A stretch of 64,000 nucleotides of DNA from Microplitis mediator. Its lineage: Eukaryota; Arthropoda; Insecta; Hymenoptera; Braconidae. The DNA lies in assembly GCF_029852145.1 (NCBI RefSeq), contig NC_079970.1, positions 7,068,001 through 7,132,000 of the forward strand, given 5' to 3'. This document shows, one piece after another, positions 13,501 to 25,181 of the stretch. Positions within the stretch are counted from its first letter, which is position 1. Each line of letters starts with the position of its first letter. A program made the position numbers and the translations under genes. Under the pieces are notes generated by a model. The model ran no database searches. It was given only the letters and a program-made list of their open reading frames with translations, and had not been told where the DNA came from.

Positions 13501-16500
13501 CAAAAGAGAATAAAGTAGAGGGCAACAGAGAAGGGTAAGCTCTATCTGTATCGTGAGAGGCTTGAACAGGACTCACGTTGAATATTCTAAGAGGGTGAAA
13601 GGACTTTTGGGTATAGTGAGTGAAACATCGGTATGCTTTCGTGCTTCAGTTCTATCTTCCTCTTACTCCTCTCCTCTATTATCTATGTTTGTTTCCCTTA
13701 CCCTTTACTAACACTTTACTGTGGCTTTCAATGACGCACGATACCGAATATACATTGCGCAATAAATATATATATATACATACATATTCATCAGAATACG
13801 GGCATGATAAATGGTTATCTATTTGTATACATGGTAGTACCGTATTTATGATAAATCAAAACCCAACAACTGATGATGATGATGATGATGATGATGATCA
13901 GGGCAATAATGCACTGCGAAAAGTTTTTTTGATTTTCAAAAATAACTGTCATGAAATCACTTAAAAAAAGTCTCCATGCCGTAGGTAGGATAACTCATGA
14001 TTGCTTTATTTGAAATAAAAAAACCAAGAATATTTTTTTAGTACATAAGTTTATCTTGGATTTGAACGAAGGAATAAACAAAATATTCATTTTTGAATTT
14101 TTGGTAAAGGTGCAATCAAAAAACTCTCATTTTTGCCAAAAATTGTTCCTTTTGTTTAATTAAAAAATAACTAGTTATTGAAAAAAAAAATCCTTCGTTC
14201 AAATCCAAGATAAACTTATGTACTAAAGAAATCTTTTTGGTTTTTTGATTTCAGATGAAGCAGTCATGAGTTATCTTGACTACCTTATGGAGACTTTTTT
14301 TTAAGGTGACTCGGATCTCCCCACTACCACTGGCACATTTTTTCAATATTTTTATATGAAAATTTAGTAGAATATTCTTGGAATTATGCTTAATAATGTC
14401 TCAAATTTTAAGAATTTTAATAATGAAGGTACTCTAAAAAAATAAAAATCACGAAAATATGCTCTTTTTTTTGTATCTCAGACCCTTTTCCCCTTCAATC
14501 AAGATATTGAGTTGAGTTTTAATTCGAAAAATTTTTAAAATACTGTACTAACTTTTTTATTTATAATCTTGATTAGCTTTTGATGATTGCGAGTTTATTA
14601 AAGTCTTGCTATGAAATTTCTTGTATTTTAAAACCAATGATACTTGAAAAAAACGAATTTTCAATTAAAATTATGGTTTTTTAAATAATTATCAGCTTTA
14701 AAATTAATATTATTTAAAAGTTATTGACTTATTGACAATAAAAAAACAATTATTGAAACGAAATAAAATAAAATACATCGTGATTTTAATTTTCATAATT
14801 TTTATCATTAGGAAATTTTAAATTATGTAAAATTAATCATATTTATATTATATTTTTGACTATATTTTATTATATTTTTATCTAAATTGTATTTATTTTA
14901 CAGCCAAAGACGAGAAAACAGCATTGTCACGTACAGGGAACCAAAAAAGTAATCAAAATGTTTCGTTACGTAAAACTGGAGTAAGTTTATTATTAAATTC
15001 ATATGTATATCTATATATAAATATAATAGGATATAAACAAATAAACACGCTGAGATAAATTGTTAATTTTCATACGTTCATAAGGGTATACACTGAGGTG
15101 TAAATCAGGTGTTGAGCTTTTAAGAGACTTAGTGATGTATTGAATGAGAAATCTCATGAAAGGTTCATTTTAATGAATTAATTTACATATGAGAAGAGTT
15201 TAAACAAAAGCTCTGTTGTTTAATCTGATTTAATTAAATTCATCTTAATTGTTCATATAATATTTATACATTGTTTTATTTAATTATTTCAGCGTAGTAT
15301 AATAAGTATAATCTTATATGTATATAAATATATATTAGGGTGATTCGTTTTGAACAATTTTTTTTTTTCATTCAATTTCAAAGTTATTTCATTTAAAACG
15401 CATAGGGAATCCAACTATTTTTAACTTCCTGCCGAGAAAATTGGAAATTTTCAAAAAAAGGGAAGTTATTAGTTTCACCCTGATTTTTTTTTTTTCGATT
15501 CTCTAATGCTCAGTCGCATTTCAAGGTGTCGGGTCGCCATTCGCTACATTTTGTAGGTAATTTACCGCTCTTTTAAAGTTTCCGTAGTAGTTTTACTGTA
15601 ACTTTAATTGTTTTTTCTGTATCGGTTCTGAAAGTCATTTTTCCATTGGTAATTTGGTTTTTAGTTGAAAATTGACTGAACAACAAAATTTACAATAAAA
15701 ATGCAAGCAATAATTTTGTAGGAAATTTTATTCTCCACAAAAAAAAGTCCCTTTAGTCAAGTAGCCCAAATTATTCGTTCGCGTGATAGAGGTAATTTAT
15801 CAATTTCATAAATAAAATATTTGTCCGAAATTCGACTAAATCCCTTTTAATTTTAATTTTGAATCAGTAATTAATTTTCTTTTCATTAATTCGACCCATT
15901 TATGAAAATAATTTGGAAAAATTTTTCATAAGTATTTTAATTTGGAAATTAAGAAAATCCCTCTATTACACGAAGAGTTGAGCAACTTAACTAAGAGGAT
16001 TTTTTTTGTAGAGAATCAAATTTCCTACACAATTATATGCATTGAAAATATGACTTTGAGAACCTTTACAAAAAAAAACAATTACAGTTACAGTAAAAAT
16101 AGAGCGTCCCGATACCTTAGAATGCTTCTAAAAAAATAGAGTTCTGATTGATCTTCAAAGCTTGGCATTAAAATGGAAATAACTAGAAAACAATGCAGAA
16201 TATAAAAAAAATTATCAGAGATAATTTGTAGGAAATAAAATTGTCTACAAAAAAGATTCCATGACATTTTATGATAAGTCCGATAGTTTCGCCGAAAAAG
16301 TAAAAAGATCTCGAAATTTACTCTAACTCGACATTGAGCTCCAATAACTTTTGAACAGATGGATTTATCAAAAAATGATAAGAGACTTATTTTGTAGAGC
16401 GTTAAATTCCCTACAAAAATATATGCTGGGCTTATTCGTACAATGAACCATTGCCGAGGTAAAAAATTCTTAACTAAAAAAAATGTTTTTTCCCATGTTG

Positions 16501-17139
16501 TTTAAATGGGAAATCGAATTTTTAGATGCGCTAAGCCCCTAATTGACATAATTTTTTTTCAAGCGGGAATATTTTTTTTTTCTATAAATTGTTAGTTTTT
16601 CAGGTAGGACAGAAAATATAAAAATATCGCCTAAATATTAAACACCCTAATATATATACATATATATAAAATGTACAAATTTTTTATTTATTTTATTTCA
16701 GAGCTATCGTGGTCGTGGCGGTCGTTTTTTTAGTATATCAACGGAAGACTCGAGTATGGATTCAGAGATGATACCTGGAGGTATGCTGACAACTGGGAAA
16801 ACTACATCTAGTAGTAGTACTATATCTAGTGGTGCGGCGGGTCTTAAAGCCAGTAAGCAACGTTGGAGCGGTTTCTTTACAAATACAAAAGGAACGAAAA
16901 TGGAATTGCTTGTGGAGCAGCTTAATAGTTATACGAAATTCGGTGTACCGCGTTTACCAGAAATTCAGCTACCTTACGATCTCATTGCAAATGAACAAGG
17001 TCTAAGAAAACTAAATTTAACGTATATATTTATACCCTTTTTTTATATTTATTCAACGCTTCATTCCACTACACAAAGTTAAGTCCAATAGGAGGTCTCT
17101 TCAGTCAAAAGTGAATCGATCCGTGTCTCCCGAGTATTT

Positions 17140-17191
<52 letters not shown>

Positions 17192-20100
17192 GGCAATATA
17201 ACTTTTTTTTCTTCCTCTTCGTTTTATATAAAACATATTCTCCAATTCAACTCTGAATAATGCCCAAGTTCTACGACAAATTTATTTACCGTCTGATTAA
17301 AAAATTTTAATAATCCCAGTAAAAAATATAATGCGTTTTATATCCTTGTTTTTTCTTTTATTGTTTGTAATTTAATTTAATTATTTTACAAACAGAACTT
17401 CTTTATTCACTGGAGGAAGATTGGCGTGATATTGTCGAGAGTTGGGATTGCTTGACTGAGAAACAGCAGCAGCAACAAACGGCACTCTGGGAGTTGGCTC
17501 AAACAGAATTAGCTTATATAAAGACTCTTAAAGTCGTCACGGATGTAAGTTACATCATTTATTTATAATAAAATATATAATGCTAATACTTGATAAATAT
17601 TTCCACTAGTTTTTTATGTATTTTAATGTTTACAGCTTTTTATGGCTTGTCTTTGTAGTCTTCAAGCTTCAAATATTCTAATTGAAGTAGACCGTACGAA
17701 GCTATTCAGTAATATTCCAGATATTTATACGGCAAATCGTTACTTTTGGAGTGAGCATGTATTGAGAATGATAAATGCTACACGGACGACTGGTAATCCG
17801 CTTGACCCGGGTCATCTTCTTCAAGGTTTTGAAATGTTTCAGCAAACTTTTGCACCATATACAAGATACTGCTCAGAACAAAGTAAATGTCAGCAGTACT
17901 GTCGCGATCGACTTAATGACAACGAATTATTTACGGCCTATTTAGTTGTAAGTATTTTTATTTTTATTAGATTTCATAGCAATCTATCTTTTGCATTTGT
18001 CCTCATAGTGGAATTTTCAAAGAATTTCGCCATAATCTATCATAATTCATCGAGTAGGTTCCAAAAATACCATTGGTTCAACAGTTTATATATGTGTGTT
18101 TTACTGAAGTCGTTTTGACTCAACTTCAACCTTGAATAACTTTCGAAGGAAAGAATTTAGCAAAAAATGTTAAGAGACCTTTTTTGTAGAGCATTAAATT
18201 TCCTTCAAGAATATGTATCTTGACTAAAAAAAATTTTAACATTTCTAGTAGTTACAAAAATCCAAAATAGAAACAAAGAATTTAAAAAACAAATCAATGG
18301 TTAAGGCACGGTTACAAGGAAACGGCTCGTTTTACGTAAATTTACTAAGAGAGATTTTTTGTAGGGAATTCAATTTCCTTTAAGAATACACATCGCTCAA
18401 ATTTTTCAGATAGATGATTTACGAGTTTTGGGTTAAAAATGAAATTTCAGTCAAAAAACTAATAGTCGTAACGATACACCTCTTAATATCAATATTAAGG
18501 GCTCAAACTTGCACAATAATTTTTTTTTGGTCATCAGGAATAATAATTTCACCGTTCCGAAAAAAAAAAAAAGAATAGTCGATTTTTTTGGTCCGGTATA
18601 GTATACATACATACATATATGTAATATAACGCGCCATGTTGCGACGATCGTGGCCACAATTTTAAACGGATCTTAATGAAACTTGGCACACTTATTCTAT
18701 GAACAATTATCACAGTTAAGTTCGAAGATAAGTAAAATCGGTCAACTAGTTTAGAAATGGTGGACATTTGAAATCCCTAAAAATAACAAAAAATCCTACT
18801 TTTTCGGCTTTTTTAATAAGGGTTCAAAGTCACATAATTGACTCATGTGTTATGGTGATAATGCCATTGTTTATATCTTTGAAAATTTTTTATGGGTGAT
18901 TATTAAATTATATATACTCATTTAAAGTGAAACAATTATCGTAAGAATTCTACTTCCATTTCGGATGCCGAATGGCCTTTTTTTATAGTAATCTAATAAT
19001 AATTAGCATTGCTGATAATAATTAGTACACTGTAAAAAATCTTGAGCGAATTCGGAGTGATTACGGATTTTATTTCAGACCGAATTCGTTCCGTCCGAGT
19101 TTCGGAGTTTGAGAAAAAGTCACTCCGTATATGGAGTCAATAGCGGAGTAATTTCGGGGTGATCTGGATTTTATTTAAGTCCGTATTCACTTCGATTCGT
19201 AGTTTTAATATTGAAATAAACTCTCCTTCGAAGTGAATTTGACTCCGGGAGGATTAAATAAATACTCAGTCATCCGTTCTGTATTCACTCCGGATTTAAT
19301 CCGCATTCACTCCGTATACTTTTTACAGTTTATCATTTTTTTTCTTGTACTATAGCACAAATATTATTTTTTTTAATATCAATAAAACTGTATTTGAATT
19401 GAAAATGGTTGATATTGAATAATACTAATTATTATAATTGTTACATAAATGTAAATAATAATTTATAAAAATAATTTTAGTGGTGTGAAACTCAAAAAGA
19501 CTGCAATCGTTTGAGGCTCTTAGATATTTTGGTGAAACCAATGCAGCGATTAACTAAATACTCACTACTTCTTAAAGCCGTACAGAAAAATACTGAAGAT
19601 GAGGAACAACGCTCTGAATTAACTTTAATGGTAAAACTTATTTGATTGTATTACTGTTTAGAATCGCGCCTTAATTTATTTTCGACCAAATTTATTAAAA
19701 TTTGATTTTTTCGTTGATCAAAAAAAAAATTTTTCAAATTAATATTTTTCGGTGTTTTTTTTAACTCTACTTTTTACGTAATTTAATAAAAAAAAATTTA
19801 ACAGTAGTCTAAAAAAATCGGAGCTTATAAATTCTTGAACAAAACATCCAAAATTTATATTTTTCGAGCTTCGAAATAAAATTCTTGTAAAAATATTCAT
19901 TTTCAAAAAACAATGGGTTCGTAATCTCGATTATGCCAAAAAATAGAATAGATTGAAAAGAAAAAAAAAAAAAAAATTTTATGAAAACTCAAGCTTTTGA
20001 TTTTTACGATAAAAAAATAAGTGAAGTCGCGATTCTAAGCCTACTTTATTTATAATAAAAATTTACAATTAATAATATAATTATATGCAGATTAAATACG

Positions 20101-23100
20101 TTGATAATTTTGTTGCTTCGGTAAATGCCGCGCTGCGGAGGTCTGAAGAAACTGCTCGATTAGCAAGTGCATCAACTCGTCTAGATTGTTATGACGTAGT
20201 GGAAACTCGAGACGAAGAGCTTGAAAAATTAGTTAAATTGTACAGTAATCTTGATATTACATCTGCGCTAATGCCCGGCTGTCCAAAAGATTCACTGAGG
20301 ACACTATTACGCGAAGGCGACTTTAAATTACGAGACTCAGCAACGAGTAAAGTAAGGCAACTTTAATTTAATTGTATATAAACCTTATTTTCAGCAATTT
20401 AATTATTTTTAATTATAAATTAAATTATTATTATTTCCATTTAAAAACTTTATCGTTTAATTAATTTACTAAAACTCTTTTTTATTTTATCTTGTTTTAT
20501 ATTAGACAGAAATTCACGCTTTTCTTATGACTGATATGCTACTGCTGTGTAAATCATCAACGAAGAAAACATCCAGTAGCGCTAGTTCTGGAGGTGCTGC
20601 TGGAAATTTAAAAATAATAAGACAACCTTACGTTGTTGATCGTTTACGTATTCATGAACTTAAGGAATCTTCTAGTTTTGGTCTAGTCTATTTAAATGAA
20701 TACGGAGTTGCTACTGCAGCATTTATTTTATCTGCAAGTGAACCGAAACTTGCTAAGGTAAATTATTTATTTTCTCATTTAATTTTACAATAATAGTTCC
20801 CTAATGTTTCATCCGCAGACGTTAAATCCGCGACGTTGTAAATCGGTTATGTGCCCTTTTTCAAAGGTTTATGTGTGTTTGTAATTACAAAAGTATGTCA
20901 ACACACCCACGCTTGCAATGTTACTGAAAAAAATTAAACGAGTAAATAAAGTAAATAAATTATTATAAAGTCGCGGATTAGATGTCCGCGGGCAAACATT
21001 CGTGATACCTTCAAAATAATAATCATATATAGTAGGGGTGTGCGAATCGGGTTCGAATCGAATAATTCGAATTTCCGAATTATTACACTGTAAAAAATTC
21101 CCAATGAATTTTACTATGGGTGCATAGTAACACCGGACTATAAGAAAACTGATTCAAAATTTACAAGTGTCCCATAGTAAACGTATGCACAGACTACACA
21201 ATTGTGGCCCATGCGCATACGTTTACTATGAGACACTTGTAAATTTTGAATCAGTTTTCTTATAGTCCGGTGTTACTATGCAGCCATAGTAAAATTTGTT
21301 GGGAATTTTTCACAGTGTAGAAAACTTGCGAATTATTCGAATACTTCTAATCTTCTCGTATTATTTAAATTATTCGTAACTTTTAAAATTATGCGTCAAT
21401 TTTAGAATTATCCGAAAGTTTTTGAATTATTTGAAACTTTTAAAATTGCTCGATTCTAATCAAGAAAATTTTGGTCAGCTTTCAAATATTTAATTCTTAT
21501 TTAATGGTGAGCTAAGTTTTTAAAGTTACCAAAAATAATTTTTTCGTAGATTCGTGTCTAAGCTCTATTTACCTCTGACAAAAATTTGAGTTATTTCAAA
21601 AACTATTACAATTTTATGTCATTCCAAAGAAAATTTTGAAATTATTCGTGAATTTTCGAATAGTTCGATTTGAAGTTCGAATCGAATAGTTCGATTTGAT
21701 TCGATACGAATAATTCGTTAGTTCGAACTATTAGCACACCCCTAACATATATATATAAAATATAATTTATAAATATTTTAATTTATTTAATTAAACGAAT
21801 TATAATTAACAATGCACTTGATAACGAACTGTTTATATCACATGGAATGGAATAGTCGTGGATAGAATCTCTGCGTAAATCTCAACAGCAGTTTGCAATA
21901 ATGAAGATTCCACCACTCGGTGAAATTCCGCCCACGGCAACAGTGAGCAGACAAGCAAGCACGTATTTGGGAGACGGTGATTTTGAATTGGAAGACAATG
22001 ATATGCTACCAAGAACACCCCGGGGTAGCAGTCGAGCTTCTCGTGTCAGCAGTTTAGCACACAGTCATAGGTAAAATAAAAAAATATATAAATCATCTAC
22101 CATTTCTATACAATTCTTTTCATATATATTTTTTCTTTTTTTTTTTTTTGCACACCTCAAGCGCGAACGCGCTGGTGCTTTACGATCGAAATTACTTTTT
22201 CGACTGATTCACTGTCGTGAAATCATCTCTACACTTTTTTTATTACTCTAAAATGGGGTAAATTGTATACTAGTACAAAGATAATTTATTAAGGAATAAT
22301 TTTGACCCGGTATTGAGTCGATTCATGATACTGAATTTAGCCGGCGTCTAATAGTTTTTGGATTTTTTTCAAAACGATAAATTATTTTTAAAAATTAAGT
22401 GGTTTGAATCGTAGGTATGTAGACTAAAGAAAACTGTTAAATGTTAGACTATACCGGTGTACGACGTTTTGTCTATTTTTTTAAACTTTATAAAGTACTG
22501 TAACAATAATTATAATTAATATCATAAATATTAATATATATTATTCTATAGTTAATAAAATACTATATGATGCATTGATCACACGTCAACTTTTTTTTAT
22601 TTTATTCATAAAAAAAAATATTTCAAATAATTGTACCTATAGTTGTTTTAATTTTTTACATGTGCATATTTTTAGATTTTTTGTAATTAATTAGATAAAA
22701 AAAAATTCGAAAATAGTCAATTGTCTGCTAACTTCAGGAAGTGTGGCCAGATCGTGGAATATTTTTACCCCCTCCTGGCATTACACTCCATGCTATTTTA
22801 CCACGGAAAAGGTAAAAATATCCCTCGATCTGGCAGCACTGACTTCAGGATCATGTCGATTCATTATTCCATTGATTGAATATGAATTATTTTAATCCAA
22901 GAAACCAATGCTGTCAATTGTTACGTGTGAACTCTGCTTAAAAAATCCGATAGATTCTTATAGCTGTATGTATAAGGCCCTATATTTAACTATAGCACTT
23001 CTCATAGAACTCATTCATTCTTATTAAATCTCTACAGGAATTTATGCGAATCTATTGGATTCTATGAAATTTTTTAAACAGGGAATCTTCTGAATCACGA

Positions 23101-24443
23101 TTACTTTCGAAAAATATAATAAATTGGTCTAATTTTTTTTTAGTAGCTTTGTATCTTTTGTCGCAAGAACCCTGTCGAAAATCTCTATCTAAATCCTTTT
23201 TGTTTAATTGTAATTAATAAAAAAACTTAAAACCGGTAATTTCTGAAAAATTTAGCTGCCATTTTTTTTTAATTTTATTATTATTTTTTCTTTTTTTTCC
23301 TCCAACTACTGGCAGCAGCACTAGTGTGACAGTAGGATTAAAAAATTAAAAGTGATATCTAAGAAAAAAAAAGCGAAATATTTAAAAAAAACTTTAAATA
23401 ATAAAAATTAAACTGAAAGAAAAAACTAAAAATAAAATATTAATAATTATCATGAGCGATTGAGGTGTGCACTTTTGAATTTTTCAAAATTTTTTTTTTT
23501 TTTATATTATTGATAAATGTTTGGTTAAATTTACAGCGGGAGTATAGAGATGGAAGGTGTTTCTCCGGGTGGAAGTAGTTTTCTACCGAGTTATAATCAA
23601 AGTAGAAATGTCAGCGTCGATACCAATGAACCCCCACATGGATCGAGTCTTTCGTCAGAAGAAGGTACTGAACTTGGTCTTAGTCTCAATCATAGGCCTC
23701 TTCAAATCAGGTAAATATTTAAATAACAATTTTAACAATATTTAAATATTTTAAATAAATATAAATAATTGTAGACGATCATTGTTGAGTAAATCACCAA
23801 CTCCTAATACCTTAAGCGTTCAAGTACCTGCATACTCATGTCTTGGTCAATCTTTACCTAATTTAACGCTTGCAACATCACCACAAACTTCAACAGTTTC
23901 ACCAACACCACCTAATTCACTTTTAATAGTTCCGCAAATTACCAAGAGCAAGGATACACTACTGTCTCCAGGACATAGAGGTTCAGTTTAATTATTATTT
24001 TTTTTTTATTTTTATATGATATAACAATTAACATAAAAAATTTTTTTTATAAATTTACAAATAAAAATAATTTATTTTGTGTCATAGGTATTTCATATCC
24101 ACCTCCATCGCCACCACGTGGAGCACTAAGACGAGCATTTGCAATTCCTCAATCACGGAATCCTCCTTTAATAAAAACGAGGCACGTAAATGCGTCAGTG
24201 GCCTCGGCGTCTGTACAATCGACCGTAAGTTTTGATACCGAGGCGATTGAAGAAAGACGTAGAAGGCTGGAAGCTCAACGTACACCCTCATTTAGTGGTG
24301 GCTCTGTTAAAGAAGAAAAAAGGTTCATTTAATTTATTATTATAACTTAATGACAGTATATTTTTTATTTTTTTATACGCGTGTATAAATATAACTCATG
24401 TTTATTTATTTTATTTTATTGTAGAAGTGAAGAAAATCGATGA
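4362..24443 (+). CDS. PLEKHG5: PLEKHG5-like Rho guanine nucleotide exchange factor (RBD-like, DH and PH domains), 5' partial
   Basis: Exchange factor expected to load GTP onto Rho-family GTPases at membranes and actin structures. Exons: 4362-4449, 5020-5098, 5404-5664, 7945-8048, 12940-13079, 14904-14980, 16702-16999, 17396-17544, 17636-17947, 19481-19630, 20091-20351, 20506-20757, 21856-22070, 23537-23710, 23775-23980, 24088-24322, 24425-24443 (TGA). All join in phase to about 1005 residues; human PLEKHG5 is of similar size. The exon at 12940 encodes a ubiquitin-fold/Ras-binding-like segment (GIDLARVDVFLD, then GGRHLRV). The family-typical KQRWSGFF motif follows near residue 300. The DH domain spans roughly 375-570 (ALWELAQTELAYIKTL at its start, VKPMQRLTKYSLLLKAV in its core) and the PH domain roughly 590-725. 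The C-terminal third is Ser/Pro-rich and ends SEENR. Donors after 16999, 23980 and 24322 are atypical (GTCTAA, GTTCAG, GTTCAT). The start codon is not identified. DH/PH identity is secure; the first two exons are less so. Confidence 0.9.
4465..4542. repeat. (TA)n microsatellite
   Basis: About 78 bp of nearly pure TA repeat in the sequence upstream of or between the first PLEKHG5-like exons. Confidence 0.95.
5020..5098 (+). CDS. PLEKHG5: Second exon of the PLEKHG5-like gene (or first, if ATG 5012 is the start)
   Basis: The frame reads LNAADVRVVLVDTNRSSMDK and ends DRRSAL before the donor GTAACG at 5099. It joins in phase 0 to the exon at 5404, which begins VRSRSLSQLD. The joined stretch is basic and serine-rich, like a phosphorylation or 14-3-3 site. 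The acceptor at 5018-5019 has a weak pyrimidine tract but a CTGAC branch-point match 9 bases before it. If it is not an acceptor, the in-frame ATG at 5012 would be the start and the protein would be 979 residues. Confidence 0.6.
6407..6567. mobile_element. Family Z hairpin MITE, copy 1
   Basis: About 160 bp with inverted ends TATATAAGGTAAGA and TCTTACCTTATATA. The arms carry AGTACCC and GATCACTC-type motifs and pair through most of their length. A second copy lies at 46366-46510 in a SARNP intron. Confidence 0.7.
6624..6772. mobile_element. Short foldback element with CACGGAAAA-type ends
   Basis: Imperfect inverted ends ACACAGAAGAAAAGAACTT and AAGAAATCTTTTTTTTCCGT, with GGCACAAG and CTCGTGTC opposing just inside. 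It lies in the PLEKHG5-like intron after exon 5404-5664. Confidence 0.45.
7150..7218. repeat. (TATATC)n minisatellite
   Basis: About eleven units of TATATC or TATATT just upstream of the TATAAAAG box at 7231. Confidence 0.85.
7231..7376 (+). other. TATA box plus 37-codon open frame inside a PLEKHG5-like intron
   Basis: A consensus TATAAAAG lies at 7231-7238. An ATG at 7263 opens 37 codons (MSFRANMRNLHQRQDIQRAS, and so on) that end at TAA 7374-7376. The patch has noticeably more G+C than its surroundings and matches none of the repeat families seen here. No good splice donor lies inside it, so it is not an obvious alternative first exon. It could be an alternative promoter, a short peptide gene or chance. 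Confidence 0.25.
8751..8985. mobile_element. Foldback MITE with long inverted ends
   Basis: About 235 bp. The left end TACACGGACAGAAATTTTCT pairs with AGAAAATTTCCTCCAGTGTA on the right, followed inward by ATTACCGTTAAATTCACTGT opposite ACTGTGAATATAACGGTAAT. Arms are about 50 bp. It lies in the intron between exons 7945-8048 and 12940-13079. Confidence 0.7.
10567..11062. repeat. Large imperfect hairpin with a perfect inner stem
   Basis: Two arms of roughly 200 bp fold around a centre at about 10863. The inner stem TCAAGTAAATATGCCTATGC pairs perfectly with its complement 10864-10883, flanked by CACACGGAAAG and CTTTCCGTGTAG. Part of the left arm (TGTAACTCGGTGAAAAATGG) also resembles 50917-50940 in the large palindrome, so this belongs to a dispersed family. 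Confidence 0.6.
11505..12010. repeat. Family I dispersed repeat, copy 1
   Basis: Shares successive blocks with 23135-23500 in the same orientation, including TAGCTTTGTATCTTTTTTCG, AACTACTGGCAGCAGCA, GTGTGACAGTAGGATT and ATCATGAGCGATTGAG. No coding potential was seen. The two copies lie in different introns of the PLEKHG5-like gene. Confidence 0.7.
13871..13899. repeat. (TGA)n microsatellite
   Basis: About nine TGA units. They would read as an Asp run in one frame, but I see no exon here. Confidence 0.9.
13961..14515. mobile_element. Family C foldback repeat, copy 1
   Basis: Arms 13961-14080 and 14190-14304 pair (TTTATCTTGGATTTGAACGA opposite TCGTTCAAATCCAAGATAAA), ending in TTAAAAAAAGTCTCCATG and its complement. 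A tail to about 14515 (CCCACTACCACTGG and onward) is shared, reversed, with 63181-63496. Confidence 0.7.
15331..16656. mobile_element. Family D foldback element, copy 2
   Basis: About 1.3 kb with ends TATATTAGGGTGATTCG and ACACCCTAATATATA. The interior repeats a motif like GAGCATTAAATTTCCTACAA in both orientations. A family B-like piece sits at 15421-15490. Relatives: 60767-61786 (intact foldback) and 18112-18604 (partial). Confidence 0.6.
17140..17190. repeat. (TA)n microsatellite
   Basis: About 50 bp of TA repeat in the short intron between the exons ending 16999 and starting 17396. Confidence 0.95.
17985..18978. mobile_element. Family L repeat interrupted by a family D piece
   Basis: Outer segments (CATTTGTCCTCAT, GAGTAGGTTCCAAAAA, ATATAACGCGCCATG, ATTTCGGATGCCGAATG) match 40022-40968 in the same order. 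The middle, about 18112-18604, is family D sequence ending AGTCGATTTTTTTGG. It lies in the intron after exon 17636-17947. Confidence 0.6.
19028..19330. mobile_element. Family A MITE, copy 2
   Basis: Starts after TA with CACTGTAAAAAATC and ends TTTTTACAGTTTA; the right end has decayed from CAGTGTA. The interior matches copy 1 (GGAGTGATTACGGATTTTAT). It lies 150 bp before the exon at 19481. Confidence 0.75.
21033..21744. mobile_element. Family E MITE with a nested TA-flanked MITE
   Basis: Inverted ends TAGGGGTGTGCGAATCGG and TTAGCACACCCCTA surround sequence rich in TTCGAA and ATTCG motifs. A 232-bp unrelated element is inserted at 21086. Removing it leaves a length similar to that of the copy at 42034-42376 plus internal variation. 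Confidence 0.75.
21086..21317. mobile_element. Near-perfect palindromic MITE with CACTGTAAAAA ends and TA duplication
   Basis: Flanked by TA on both sides. The left arm CACTGTAAAAAATTCCCAAT and the right arm complement CACTGTGAAAAATTCCCAAC stay paired for over 100 bp with only a handful of mismatches. Near-identity of the arms suggests a young insertion. Ends match families A and N though the interior does not. Confidence 0.85.
22590..22856. mobile_element. Truncated family H copy hosting a hAT-like MITE
   Basis: Family H interior (TACATGTGCATATTTTTAG) and right end (GTCTGCTAACTTCAGG, then GATCAT after the insertion) are recognisable; the left boundary is not clear. The host end is split by the element at 22739-22841. 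Confidence 0.55.
22739..22841. mobile_element. hAT-like MITE with 8-bp target duplication
   Basis: 103 bp. The right end reads CTGGCAGCACTG, and the left AAGTGTGGCCAG, consistent with a CAGTG-type terminus whose first base has mutated. The arms pair as far as GGTAAAAATAT. The target duplication ACTTCAGG lies at 22731-22738 and 22842-22849. An 8-bp duplication with CAGTG ends is the signature of the hAT superfamily. No transposase is present. Confidence 0.8.
23135..23500. repeat. Family I dispersed repeat, copy 2
   Basis: Same blocks and order as 11505-12010, with about 140 bp fewer bases. It lies immediately upstream of the exon at 23537, so part of the acceptor context may come from the repeat. 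Confidence 0.7.
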
Positions 24444-24744
24444 AGTGTCTTTATCCTTTGAGAGGATATTGCTATTTTATAGTCGAGCGTGTTTGAAAGG
24501 GCAAAAAGCTCATTCATCAGACGTCTTGACGGTTTTGGAATACTGCATTCTACATGTAAAAGCTATTGTTTACATTGTAACAGCGGTATTTTTTTTCCAC
24601 CCTTGATTAAATTGTTTTTGTACACACATGTAAGTGTATAATATTTACGATTGTATTTTTCATGATACCAGCATCGAAACTTAGTTTCTGTGTCTCTACA
24701 GCCAGTCGAAACCAGCAAATTCCAGTCCAATGCCGGTATAGAAT

Positions 24745-24983
24745 ATTACACCAAGGGAGGGAAGTAGGACATTCCATCCCACGTGTATAATTGCTTACCC
24801 AAGTCCACGGAAAGATTGGAACCCGACTGGTTGCTGCTCTGCACCCGACTCACCACAATCGAGAATTTTTTTCCAGCACTGTACTGAGTCGGGTGCAGAA
24901 CAGTAACCAGTCGGGTTCCAATCTTTCCGTGTCAAAGGCAACACGCGAATTGGGACATCCTACCTTCCTCTGTGGTGTGTATA
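24745..24983. mobile_element. MITE with a nested perfect hairpin
   Basis: Outer inverted ends TTACACCAAGGGAGG and CCTCTGTGGTGTGTA, with GGACATTCC and GGGACATCC just inside. The centre is a second hairpin at 24807-24931 whose arms ACGGAAAGATTGGAACCCGA and complement match almost perfectly. Single outer ends recur at 28255-28300 and 40493-40545. Confidence 0.7.
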
Positions 24984-25181
24984 CAATTTTTCACCAGATC
25001 TGTACCTGAAGGTTTAATTTCTACCTCTGTTTGTGGGAAGAATGGCGCATGCGCTAATTTACATCATTTGTTTTCTTATAAGAGAAAAGAACGACTTTCT
25101 TCCTCTAAACAGGGTAGGAATTTAAACTTTCGGTGCAAATATGGCGAAAGTGAATATTAACAAACGCGTAAATTGTGAATG

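Noticed and set aside
13871..13899. (GAT)n as a coding Asp run in a 114-codon frame
   Set aside because: The frame has no splice sites that join PLEKHG5-like exons in phase, and the intron is bounded by secure exons on both sides.
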